A DNA stretch of 64,000 bases from Aurantiochytrium sp. KH105 (taxonomy: Eukaryota > Sar > Bigyra > Thraustochytrida > Thraustochytriidae), in the NCBI GenBank assembly GCA_003116975.1, contig BGKB01000170.1, forward strand, positions 83,041-147,040, in the 5' to 3' direction. Numbering within the stretch: the first letter of the stretch is position 1; each line of letters opens with the position of its first letter. Position numbers and translations under genes: made by a program. This document shows positions 55,901 through 64,000 of this stretch, piece by piece. Under the pieces are notes generated by a model that ran no database searches, was not told where the DNA came from, and saw nothing but the letters and a program-made list of their open reading frames with translations.

Positions 55901-56231
55901 GCGAAGCTGCCTGGCTGTCGCGAGGGCGTGCTCACACTTTTTGACAATGTTCAAAGCAAGCAGACAGCGGAGCGAGGCCGCAACGACGATCAATCGGCTG
56001 GCACGTCGCGTGGCACGTTCCGAGATTATGCTACGGCGCGTGCAGGCTGCGAGGGTCATTCAACGCTCGCTGCGTCGTTTTCGAGCCTGCAAGCACGCTC
56101 GAGCCCATCTGAATGAGCTTCGCACGTTTGCACGCGTCAAGGCTGCGAAGCGAGCCATTCGCGTGCGCGCGCGAGAGACAGCACTTTTCCTACGGCGTCG
56201 GTCGTCCTCTTCCGGTTCCACTTCACAATAG
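52938..56231 (+). CDS. Highly divergent myosin-like motor protein with C-terminal IQ-like helices
   Basis: 1097 residues; ATG 52938 is the first after an in-frame TAG at 52929. Residues about 45-90 resemble the myosin N-terminal SH3-like domain (WMLGAVLHDQD, LVWLKLKNGNVVAARISDVL). The P-loop GPSGTGKT (181-188) matches GESGAGKT in form. LHIFSTLAAVLHLGKLSF, the LEKAAFLLGLETAVLEDALC block and VHFVRCIRAEDSKLAATEAL (with LQGVMKQVADSKLVEVARKH) correspond in order to known motor landmarks. Yet switch I (NxNSSRFGK) is replaced by DARGSLRSRALV and switch II (DIxGFE) by VDCLPAAAD. Large low-complexity inserts occur, including a Ser/Thr run (about 428-453). The end has basic IQ-like helices (AARVIQRSLRRFRACKHARA). 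ATPase activity is doubtful; an actin-binding scaffold or pseudo-motor is plausible. Confidence 0.82.
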   Translation: MRWVSRPVPSTSGHADCVVIDGENNDVDEVSPGPLMRKKYSLERRWMLGAVLHDQDSICGSSEELVWLKLKNGNVVAARISDVLHANHSADVRSCTDLATLEHLHLPAATRALQEASAQGTRAIFAGDTLVYLASNETCSNKKGKGLLATLERSGPILEYADAVRMTMHAKQENQIILVTGPSGTGKTKAAEELARALMTGNSCLRRGTTAACRVMQVFTSSMDARGSLRSRALVTAEISYASTGDSLSRAPCASQVSAVFFEPWRATTCIPEESLAVLRLMSTSLDADSCARLGLEPSLQCSIDATSQKESDLMAHLMEDMETAGLDVADRLHIFSTLAAVLHLGKLSFIQRSDGRVVVAAPRRGLRGRTRPRSTGSSFLLRRSTSSSSFKWQAPMQEDKGKVSPGIPMSGPSKASHASLLPPAALSSSTSSTSTSTSTSTSTSSGSGSGSGVDFGSSGLSKVHSESAKGQMSSILMLKRHSRSSRGPWTENLLPQRKVTQNGHALVLRESEPILRRHGSGPLRRRPTGLGGHQSAEDVLVAGGERRLSALGQLQGTPLEKAAFLLGLETAVLEDALCVGTKDPAMGEHKARALARSVFWGVLRWVEERVNQKLGELEPLTNGTRSVTIVDCLPAAADREHGGIDESRPFENTLADAVGVAIEHDIFDHAVLGKTAHGTSYPMEVLFGSIAGGGLLARLEDEFADTANYRGHTGHGERVSASSSREAEHEMMSRTASMSMSSASTEASSSSMSSLLGLHRQEDFLDHVEFQEHRISGPENAYVAAHEGDFAEKNQLGHWQSLLAKSAQQFTKELRLPEKSQVVTLYRRDVGRLVSWLMDYDVNVHFVRCIRAEDSKLAATEALFMKKKSSAFEVGSCCLQGVMKQVADSKLVEVARKHRAGRFLHSVSVQSILQPYRAHLPLADLRRDSQTVVEGILYALGMDKAFIQIGPKDAAYSCRSIHTMQSLLRPSEEQLAQMRAARIRASWRSCLAVARACSHFLTMFKASRQRSEAATTINRLARRVARSEIMLRRVQAARVIQRSLRRFRACKHARAHLNELRTFARVKAAKRAIRVRARETALFLRRRSSSSGSTSQ
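54226..54297 (+). repeat. In-frame CAGCAC/CAGCGG repeat in the myosin-like gene
   Basis: About 70 bases of CAGCACCAG then CAGCGG units, read in frame as Ser-Thr and Ser-Gly repeats inside a motor-domain insert. Confidence 0.9.
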
Positions 56232-57139
56232 TCTTGCGTATATTATTTCGTACACTTTTTGTCTTTTCGTCTCGAGAGCAGCTTGAGCTTGATACCTCCT
56301 TTTCTTTTTGAAGTAGACGGAGGAGGTAGATCATGTCAAGCAATGAAGTGTTTTTTTGCATTTCCGGAAATAAAAAATGATGATGTTCATGTCTTGCTTG
56401 ATGTTTTCGAGAATGGTTTGGATCTCGTCTCAGCTTTGTAGAAAGATAATCACCAAAGAAGCGCTCGACGCTGATATCCAATTCACACGAGGATAAGACT
56501 CGTCCCTTTTTGTTTTGGGCGAAAGCCAACGAGTTGCTTTTTCGACTGCTGCATGCGTCTCATGCTTCTTGAAATGGGACATGTTGCCATGCGAGACAGC
56601 GCTGCTTCCCCCCCCCTGTCTTCCTCTATAGAATTCCTGCTCTTTCTCTCCACAATTGGGTTGGACCTATCGCCATTTCTGCAACAGTAGGAGTCAGCCC
56701 TCCCCCCAAAAAAAGCAACTTTTACTTGGATTGTGTGATCACGTTCTCCTGCTCCACTTGTTTTCAAACCACCACCCAGAAAAACCGGATTTCTTGACGT
56801 GGTAGGCCAGCGATACCTGCATTGGCTCACTAACTGTAAGCCCTTGGCGACTCGAACTTGAGAAGCACACTCGTAACCGTCACTGTTGAGACCGTTCTCA
56901 AAAGTTGAGAGCGCTCCCAGTCACCCCACTTTCTTTCATTCTAGAGTCAATCAGACATCGATCCGCGAGACGGCGACAGGGACTCGGCTGTGGCGCGCGC
57001 GTGGCAGACCCGAGGGGACGAGGCGCTTGGCCCCAAGCCGGTCGTGGGGCGCGAGACACGTACCGCTCGCCGCGTGCGCGTGGACCTTGCCGCCATCGGG
57101 GACCCAAGGTTTGCCCGGCTTGTGACCGTGTGTAAGCAA

Positions 57140-58582
57140 GAGCAAGAAAGAGCAAGCAAGAGCAAGCAAAAGCAAGTAAAAGCAAGCAAGCCCTCCCTCC
57201 CTCCCTCCCCTCGCGCTTGGTTGAGCCTGGCGGAGACGCTGCACGGGCACGGTCTGAGCGCGCGCGGCGGGCTGACGAGTTCCCGAGCCGCAACGCTGGC
57301 AATCAGGCAGGCTCAGGAGGCCCTGGGAGCGCCTTCGCTGGTTCGTTCGTTGCTTGCTTGCTTGCTTGCTTGCTTGACTGGTTCGTTCGTCGGAGCTGGC
57401 TGGCAGCTACCTGCAGCTAGCTGGCTGCCAGTCGGTCAGGCAACGAGCGCATCCTCCGTGCCCGTCGAGGACTGCCGCCGCGGTCGCGCAGCAGCGTCTG
57501 CGTGCGTGTGTCCGTCTCTGTCTGTCTTCCTTTCATTCCTCATCGCGAGCCCCTCGTTTCGGGTCTCTTTCGCGTCGCGTCGCGTCGCGTCGTGTCGCGT
57601 CGCATCGCAGCTGCAGGGCTGCGTGCTGCTTGCGGAGAGGAGAGGAGGGCGCCGCCGTTCGTTCGGCACGCCAGCCTCGCTGCGCGGCGTCGCCGACCGA
57701 CCGACCGCAGCGGGACCAGACCGGCCACTCGGCCTCGCTGCTCCTTTTCTCTGCTCTGCTCAGCTCTGCTCTGCTCTGCTCTGCTCTGTGCTTTGGTTGA
57801 TCTGCTGGCAGCTGCTTCACGGAGGGAGGGAACGCCGCGCCTCGGTTCGTCGTCGTCTCGCTGGCCGCCGCCTCCTCTCCTCTCCTCTCCGCTCCTTGGA
57901 GTGCCTTGCCGGCCTCCTCGCCGTTCATCGACCGCGCCGCCGCATCACGCAGCGCGGTGCTTGCTTGCTTGCTTGCTTGCTGGCTGGCTTGCTTGCTCTC
58001 TATCTTCTCTCTCCGGGCCGCCGAAAGACTCGAGCCCGTGGCGGCAGAAGGAAGGAAGGAAGGAACTTGGAAGGCCTGAGAGAAAGAAAGAAAGGAAGAA
58101 AGGAAGTCAGAAAGGCCGACAGCCGTGACTCGAGCGAGCCCCGCTTGCCTGAGCCTGCGTGCGTGCGTGCGTGCGAGCGTGCGTTGCGTGCGTGCGTGCG
58201 AGCCTGGCTGGCTGGCTGGCTGGCTGGCGCGTGTCTCTCTGCTCGCGTTGACGCTGCTGCTGCTGCAGGCCAATCAGGCAAGCTCCACTTCCAGCAAGCA
58301 GGCCAGCAAGGAGACAAGCAAAGCGCCTGCGGCCATCGCGGGCGTCCATTTTCGATCTCCGAGTCTCATCTCATCTCTCTCTCTCTCTCATCACACGCGC
58401 ACTCACACACACGCGGTCTCTCTCCCTCCCTCCTGCCTCCCTCTCCCTGCTTGCGCCTAGTCATTCCATCCGGTCAGCCTCCCCCGGAAAGCAAGGAAGC
58501 CAAGGCAAGGCAGGGCAAGCCAAGGCAAGTAGAAGGCGAAACAGGACTTGCAGGACAGTCAATCCGGAGTCCATCCATCCAT

Positions 58583-58619
<37 letters not shown>

Positions 58620-59410
58620 CAGCAAGCAAGCCAGCAAGCAACCTATCGCAGTCCCACTGTCTGTCACTCCGTCAGTCAGTCAAGTGGAGTCAGCAGCAGC
58701 CAGCCAGGTCCGTGGCGGGCCGCCATCATTCTGATCTAATCTCCCCTCCCTCCCTCTCTGTCTGTCTGTGTCTGGCAATCAAGCAGGGCAGCAGTGTAGC
58801 AGCAGGCATCGCAAGCAGCGAGCGCAGGCGAACAAACCTCCAGCCGGCCCGGCCTTTTCTTTCTTTCTTTCTTTCTTTCTTTTTCTTTCTTTCCCTCCCT
58901 GTTTCTTCAAGTTGCTTGCTCGCGAGCCAAGCAAGCCAAGGAGCAAACCCAGCCCCGCCGCCGCGAGGGACGGCCGGAGGAGAGGGGACGCGGAGCACAG
59001 CTGCGCAGCGCACTCTGCCCGCCCGCCCCCGCGAGCTGCCTGCCTGCCTGCCTGCCTGCCGAGCCCGCGCGAGCGAGCGCTTCGCTTCGCTTCACGAGCG
59101 ACCGAGGCCGGCTGAGCGACGGCGCTCCAGCAAGCCCAGCAGTCCAGTCCATCCAGTCCGAGTCCAGCAGATCGCTAGCCCGCGTGCCAGAGCGCGTGCT
59201 GCTCTGCCCCGCTCCGCTCCGCTCTGCTCTGCTCTGCAGGCAGAGGCAGGCAGAGGCAGGCAGAGGCAGGCAGAGGCAGGCAGGGGCGCGAGCTGCGCAG
59301 GGGCGCCGCCGCGGAGCGCCTCCCTGCGACGGTCGACACGAACGAACCGCGGCGGCGGTGGCTCGCGTGCGCGAACATCAATCCCTCCCTCCCTCCCTCC
59401 ATCATCCATC
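57140..59410 (+). repeat. Cluster of at least a dozen different microsatellites
   Basis: Dense tetranucleotide and pentanucleotide repeats, mostly purine- or pyrimidine-biased in blocks, directly upstream of the GPCR start at 59473. Confidence 0.9.
59236..59284 (+). repeat. GGCAGGCAGA decamer tandem repeat
   Basis: Four to five copies of a ten-base unit about 190 bases before the GPCR ATG. Confidence 0.9.
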
Positions 59411-59472
59411 ATCCACGCCAACACTCACTCCTCAGACCAGAGATAGGGAACGCGCCAGCAAAGGAGGAGACG

Positions 59473-61983
59473 ATGCCCCCCGTGGCCGCGACGCGGAGGG
59501 CCCGTGCGCGCCTCGGCAGCGCAGCCGTCACAGTGGTCGCGGCGCTCGCTCTGGCGCAGCAAACCCTCGCCGTGGACCCGGCCGACCTCGACTACGGCTA
59601 CGAAATATGCATGTACGAGCAAGAGTGCACGACCCCGCGCGCAGGCTGGGTCCGCTTCGGCATCGCCGGCGAGTACGTCTATAGCTCCAGCGAGTGGGCC
59701 GCAAACTATACCTTTACCTGCGACGAAGACACCTTTGGCAGCGACCCCTTCCCAGGCAGAACCGGCGAGTCTTGCTCCCTGAGCGAGCCGGACGACACAC
59801 CGTACCCTACCGTCTCCCCGACGGCCTATCCCAGCGTGGCGCCCACGCCCGAGCCTACCCAACGCCCCACGACCAAGCGACCGACGCCTCAGCCCACGCC
59901 CCAGCCCACGCCCAAGCCCACGGACCCGCCCACCAACCGGCCAACCGAGGCGCCCGTGGCGCCCGTGGCGTACCCCACGCCCAAACCCACGTACAGACCT
60001 ACCACGGGGGCCCCGACAACCGCGACCCCGACCACGCTCCGGCCCACGGGATCGCCCACCCAAGACCCAGACGTGGTCTGCCCGCTCAACAAAGATGAGG
60101 CTCTCTGCGACGCCATGGACAACCTCTGCGACTGGGACGCCACGACCAGCGCCTGCGTCGCGGCAGGATCCATCGAGGAGACCGCGGCCCCGACCTCGGT
60201 CGGCAGCTCCGGGCTTGGCTGGGTCGCCATCCTCGCCACCAACATTGCCATCGTCGGCATTGTGCTCGCGCTCTCGGCTCTCATCTTCATTCACATTCAC
60301 AGGGACAAACCCGTCATTCAGCTCAGCCAGCTCCTCTTTCTCAAGCTGCTCTGCGTCGGCGGCATCTTCGTCAACACGAGCATCTTCCCCAGCGCCTTTG
60401 AGCCCGAGTCCGCGGCGGTCTGCATCGCCCGCAAGTGGTGGTTCGATCTCGCCTTCACCTTTACCATGGCCGTCCTCTTGCTCAAGATCTGGCGCGTCTG
60501 GCGCGTCTTTTACGGTCCCGGCGACGCATCCCACATTACCGACATGTTCTTGCTCAAGATCATTGCGCTCCTCGTAGCCATCGACGTTGTCTTGCTCATT
60601 CTCTGGACCGCCATCGAGCCCCCCGTCTCATACTTTAACGAGGACATGGGCGCCTACGACTGCGAGTCCACGGGCGTGGGCTACGTCATGCTCATCATCT
60701 CGTACATTTTCCTCGGAGCCCTGGTGGTGCTCGGCGTCGTTCTCGCCTTTCGAGTGCGCAACCTAGGCAGCGTGCTCGGCGAGTCGAAGCAGATCTTCTT
60801 CATTGTCAACAACGTCCTCGTCTTTGGCATCTTCAACATCATTGTCTCGGTTCTCGCCGAAACCTCGTACGAACTCCGCGTCCTGCTCTTTGCCTTTACC
60901 GTCTTTTGGTGCACCGCCGTCGGTCTCGTCGTGCTGCTCTTTGCAAAGTACGAAAAGTTCTCCATGACCCGCGAGGAGATCCTCTTTGCGGCCACCGAAA
61001 ACAACAAGTCGACTCGCTCCGCCGGCGCCAGCAACAACACGGGACCCGCGGGCACAGACTACAACACTGGAGCCTCGCGGCCTTCGGGGCCCTCGGGGCC
61101 TTCGGGAAACACCGGCTTTGTCGCCAAGCAGGAGATCCTCCAGGCCTCCTCGAACAACGCGTCGCGCGCCACTCTGAACCGTCAGGGATCCAAGCACCAC
61201 TCGCCAGAACGCCCGCAGCAGGACACAGGCTACATTACGCCCCCAGAGGTTGGCTTGTACCCGCGCGGGGAATACGAGGGTGCCGGCAGCCAGCGTTACC
61301 TTGGAGGCGCCCGCACCACGCTCGAGCCCCCCGTGGACGAGCGCGACATCTTTGCAACCTATAACACCCGATCATACACGGACAATGCGCGCGCGGTCCA
61401 TGTGCCCTTTCGCGACAATTCAGAGCGCATGAGTGTCGGCTCTGGAGCTGCCAGCAACTCTTCGAGCCATGCAAGCAACCTGCAACCCCATCCGCAGCAC
61501 CATCGTCAGCGCAGCAGCGGCGCCGGATCCTCCACGAACAACAGCTCTACGCCGCCGCTGTCCATTTCGCGGCGTAACTCGGACTCCTACTCGCGCGATA
61601 TTAGCTTGCGCATGGGAGAGCGCTCGCAGGGGGCGGCGTCCTCGTCCACCGCTGCTGGCGGCGGACTCGGCGCAAGCGCGGGAACCTCATTTTCCTTTCC
61701 CAACAGCGCTGAGCTCGCATCGCATGCCAAGGCTGCTGCGCCCAAGGCAACCGCGCCCACCTCGCCGCCTCCAGTGGCCTCGGCTTCTTCGTCTGCTGGC
61801 GAGGCTAAGACAAGTCGCCCTGCCAACTCCAAGGCGGCCACCGTCATTGCCAATGGCTTCAAAATTGGCGAGGTTGGTAGCTGGGAAGAATACGTCCATC
61901 GCGAGACGGGCGAGTCCTTTTGGGTTAGCGTCGAGACGGGCGATATCTCCAGCTCGCCTCCCAAGGAAGTTGATCTGGCCTAA
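59473..61983 (+). CDS. Class C (GABA-B-like) G-protein-coupled receptor with Pro-Thr stalk and WW-like tail
   Basis: 836 residues from ATG 59473 to TAA 61981. A signal peptide (about 1-34, AAVTVVAALALAQQTLA) leads to a short Cys-containing ectodomain (CMYEQECTTP, FTCDEDTFG), then a Pro/Thr-rich stalk (about 115-198, PTPQPTPQPTPKPTDPPT), probably O-glycosylated, and a Cys motif CPLNKDEALCDAMDNLCDWD. Seven hydrophobic segments span about 246-492, with class C features: HRDKPVIQLSQLLFLKLLCV after TM1, CIARKWWFDLAFTFTMAVLL and LLKIWRVWRVF around TM3, and FRVRNLGSVLGESKQIFFIV before TM6. No Venus-flytrap ligand domain is present. The long cytosolic tail is Ser/Asn/Gly-rich and ends with a WW-like module (803-836, SWEEYVHRETGESFW, TGDISSSPP). 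Ligand unknown. Confidence 0.88.
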   Translation: MPPVAATRRARARLGSAAVTVVAALALAQQTLAVDPADLDYGYEICMYEQECTTPRAGWVRFGIAGEYVYSSSEWAANYTFTCDEDTFGSDPFPGRTGESCSLSEPDDTPYPTVSPTAYPSVAPTPEPTQRPTTKRPTPQPTPQPTPKPTDPPTNRPTEAPVAPVAYPTPKPTYRPTTGAPTTATPTTLRPTGSPTQDPDVVCPLNKDEALCDAMDNLCDWDATTSACVAAGSIEETAAPTSVGSSGLGWVAILATNIAIVGIVLALSALIFIHIHRDKPVIQLSQLLFLKLLCVGGIFVNTSIFPSAFEPESAAVCIARKWWFDLAFTFTMAVLLLKIWRVWRVFYGPGDASHITDMFLLKIIALLVAIDVVLLILWTAIEPPVSYFNEDMGAYDCESTGVGYVMLIISYIFLGALVVLGVVLAFRVRNLGSVLGESKQIFFIVNNVLVFGIFNIIVSVLAETSYELRVLLFAFTVFWCTAVGLVVLLFAKYEKFSMTREEILFAATENNKSTRSAGASNNTGPAGTDYNTGASRPSGPSGPSGNTGFVAKQEILQASSNNASRATLNRQGSKHHSPERPQQDTGYITPPEVGLYPRGEYEGAGSQRYLGGARTTLEPPVDERDIFATYNTRSYTDNARAVHVPFRDNSERMSVGSGAASNSSSHASNLQPHPQHHRQRSSGAGSSTNNSSTPPLSISRRNSDSYSRDISLRMGERSQGAASSSTAAGGGLGASAGTSFSFPNSAELASHAKAAAPKATAPTSPPPVASASSSAGEAKTSRPANSKAATVIANGFKIGEVGSWEEYVHRETGESFWVSVETGDISSSPPKEVDLA

Positions 61984-64000
61984 TTCGATAGAATGCTTCG
62001 TTGGGACAGAATGCAAGGGAGATTGAGAGGGGCTCAAGGGAGAGAGGGCGGGAAATTCCCATTTCATTCTGCAATTGGTTCGCTCGACGACCGCATTGAT
62101 TTACCTACCACCACGTTCAGTTCCATCCTCCATTAGTCAACATTTGCTTTCTGTGGTTCTCGTGAGAAAATGCCAATTCGTCAAAACCAAGCTAGCTAGC
62201 AATCTTATGATGACGTCCATGCCCCATCCTCCTTTCCTCCTTTATGGCCACACCGTCGAAACGTGGGGCGGAAATGAGAGAGATAGGAGATAAATGTGTG
62301 TAACATCTGTGCTCTTCTTGACTTTTTTATGTATGTTTTGCAGCGCATGCCAGCCATTGCGACCCATTCATTACCTTTTCTTCTATCTGTCGACCCGCCC
62401 AGCCGGCCAGCAAATTCAATCAACTTACATGTGGCTGCGACGAGTCAGTTGGCGGGGTTTTCGCCATGCTTGCAACAAATTTGGTTTCCTTCTTCTTTGC
62501 AGACGCTCGTTGTCTTCTTACTACAATTGTTGCTGTAGATCTTGTCGCAAAACATTCATAGTTGCTGCTCCGCTGACAAGAGCTATGCCGGTCGACTTGC
62601 CGCAGTTCTCGGTGGTGGGCTCGTTGCAACCAAGAAGACAGAGTGATGTCGATTCGAAATAATCAATCAACCGTCGCAGACTTCAGATCTGAACCCGTCA
62701 TCCCAAGATTCATTCATACAACTGGTATCAGCGAACAGTATTTGCGGATCCTCTTCCCTCTTCTCCCTCGCTCCCTGGCTCCTACTACTATGTCGAGCCG
62801 CGCACGCACTCGAAAAGCAAGCTTGCCGATCGAGTGAGAACATTGATTGATTGCGGTAAGTTATAAAATGCAGGTCCTAAGGTACGGTACTGCCGTTTGG
62901 GTTCGTACGGACCTCGACCCATCTTGATCTCGCTTATCATAAGAATCGATTGGGAATACACCGATCTGAGCTGATTAAAAATCAATTGGAAACTGAGCTG
63001 TAAGCACTCCTTCCTTGACAGTTCCTTTTGAAACGCAAAGACGCAATGCAAGGCTCATCTTCTTTTCATTCCATTTTTTCAACGATAAGCGGAAGCAAGG
63101 TGGGCCCAATCCTTGACAGACAACGTGGAGACAGTCTGTACAGGCCGCCAGAACTGCGGTGTCGACAAACTGGCTTCCGTAACACGCCACGTTTTGTAAA
63201 TGGGTGTATCAAGCAGCTCGTTGCGATTTCCCGGACGAACGCGCAGGGCTAGTGCCACCACGCAAGCACTCAACCGGGCGCAAGTCTCCCGACTTGTCTT
63301 GTTGCTCACCAGGCAAGGAAGAAAGAAAATGCTGAAGCTCGATCAGATTGTTGATGTACCAAAATCTCTCAAAAGCTGAAGCACATTGGTGTCCTAAATT
63401 GCACATGAAAGATGCGAATTATCGGCGTGTTTTCACGTTCACTCTCAATATGATGAACGAATAATCCACAGCTGGGTCGTTTGGGTCATCAGCCATTCTG
63501 AATAGTAATAGACGAACAAGCAAGTAAGCCTTGCGCAACATGCAACCCGTTCTGCTTCTCGTGAAGAAAGAAAGGGACAACTCTCTCTATCTCGTCAGCT
63601 GGTGCCCAAAAAAACTCTGCAGAGAAGCACGATTTCGTAAAAAATCATATCCAAAAGTGATATTACGGCGCCTAGTTATCCCCATCATGAGCATGAAGCC
63701 ATCTGATATGTACATGATGTAAAAGCTTATTTCAATTTTTTAACACGGAGTTCGCGAGTAAAGTGCCACCTGGCCTCTCCTTCTCCGAAGGCCTCCTGGG
63801 CATCAGCCCTGTGCGGCTTTGCTTCGATCCGCGCGCGGCTGCGGCAGCGTGCCCGCGCCCCCGGGGGAGGACGCCGGCCGGAAGGGCGCGGGCGTGCGGG
63901 CCGTCCCTGCAAAGTTGCTTCGGCCCGGCAAAGACCTAATCAGCAGCTAATCATCAGCAAGCATCTTAGGGAACAAGCAGGCAGAACCGGGACCTGCGAG
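61984..64000. other. Terminal intergenic region without a clear gene
   Basis: About 2 kb, AT-richer than most of the window up to 63760. Short open frames (62294-62662, 63531-63722) have no recognisable domain. A small, very GC-rich minus-strand open segment at about 63727-63938 might be a terminal exon of a gene beyond the window. Confidence 0.4.
63727..63938 (-). other. Possible 3' terminal exon of an unseen gene
   Basis: On the minus strand, open from just after an AG near 63939 to a stop at 63727. The translation is Arg/Pro/Ala-rich and ends ARWHFTRELRVKKLK. GC content is far above the flanks. No ATG start and no known domain; low confidence. Confidence 0.2.

Larger units (their letters stand above)
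56232..59472. other. Microsatellite-rich 5' flank of the GPCR gene
   Basis: About 3.2 kb. 56232-57100 includes the myosin 3' end and two C-runs (56609-56617, 56702-56707). From about 57140 to 59410 simple repeats follow each other densely: AAGC (57140-57190), TTGC (57348-57375), CGTCG (57575-57605), GCTCT (57750-57787), GCTT (57956-57995), GGAA and GAAA (58045-58110), GTGC (58157-58200), GGCT (58205-58230), CT (58370-58392), AAGC (58580-58640), TTTC (58858-58895), CTGC (59036-59062), GGCAGGCAGA (59236-59284), CCCT (59382-59400). A plus-strand frame of about 818 residues crosses it but is low-complexity and untrustworthy. Confidence 0.75.

Noticed and set aside
56990-59446. Plus-strand open frame of 818 codons
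   Set aside because: It lies across the microsatellite cluster, is dominated by repeats such as SKQASKQ and LLACLLAC, starts at a non-ATG codon and has no domain. Simple repeats lacking stop codons explain the openness.
1-64000. Bacterial features: operons, Shine-Dalgarno sites, CRISPR, insertion sequences, prophage
   Set aside because: None seen; the gene content and introns are eukaryotic. Short tandem repeats lack the spacer structure of CRISPR arrays, and no transposase or reverse transcriptase motifs were found.

Overview
This window is nuclear DNA from a GC-rich, gene-dense protist, most likely a thraustochytrid or another labyrinthulean stramenopile. That assignment is an inference. 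It rests on mostly uninterrupted genes (two clear spliceosomal introns and one suspected), a secreted EGF-repeat protein of the stramenopile type, a class C receptor with a Pro-Thr stalk, kinesin-light-chain-type TPR proteins, and eukaryote-only machinery (TFIIE-alpha, TELO2, DPH4, EMC7, a GCP6-like gamma-tubulin component). There is no bacterial operon structure, CRISPR array, insertion sequence or rRNA, and I found no convincing tRNA.

Layout, about 24 genes. 1-10 kb: 5' part of an ankyrin protein (-), a SAM-domain protein (+), a WLDIF-domain/TPR protein built on a 126-bp repeat (+), a secreted EGF-like protein (-), and a Gln-rich protein with NPF motifs and a PH-like domain (+). 11-15 kb: tandem near-identical EF-hand/coiled-coil paralogues (+). 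15-20 kb: sideroflexin (-), DPH4/DNAJC24 with an intron (+), TELO2 (-). 20-27 kb: an FAD oxidoreductase-SelD fusion (+), a small RIIa-like protein (-), an Mpo1-like protein (+), a bestrophin (-). 29-41 kb: a CHO2-type phosphatidylethanolamine methyltransferase carrying a bacterial-type PmtA domain (-), a GCP6-like protein with a 32-residue repeat array (+), an M1 aminopeptidase interrupted by an N (-). 41-50 kb: TFIIE-alpha (+), a four-EF-hand protein with an intron (-), an MFS transporter (+), EMC7 (+), GUF1/EF4 (-). 52-62 kb: a highly divergent myosin (+) and a class C GPCR with a WW-like tail (+). The last 2 kb have no clear gene.

From about 15 to 50 kb gene order mostly alternates head-to-head and tail-to-tail. 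Convergent 3' ends are about 0.1-0.5 kb apart and divergent starts about 0.5-2.6 kb apart. Microsatellites lie mainly in 5' flanks and culminate in a roughly 2.4-kb simple-repeat tract before the GPCR. The genes are mixed housekeeping and signalling; I see no single pathway cluster.

The most interesting items are the CHO2-PmtA fusion, the myosin lacking recognisable switch motifs, the GCP6-like protein with its repeat array bounded by PGG motifs, the FAD-SelD fusion, and a one-base N at 40420 where the M1 catalytic core is missing.
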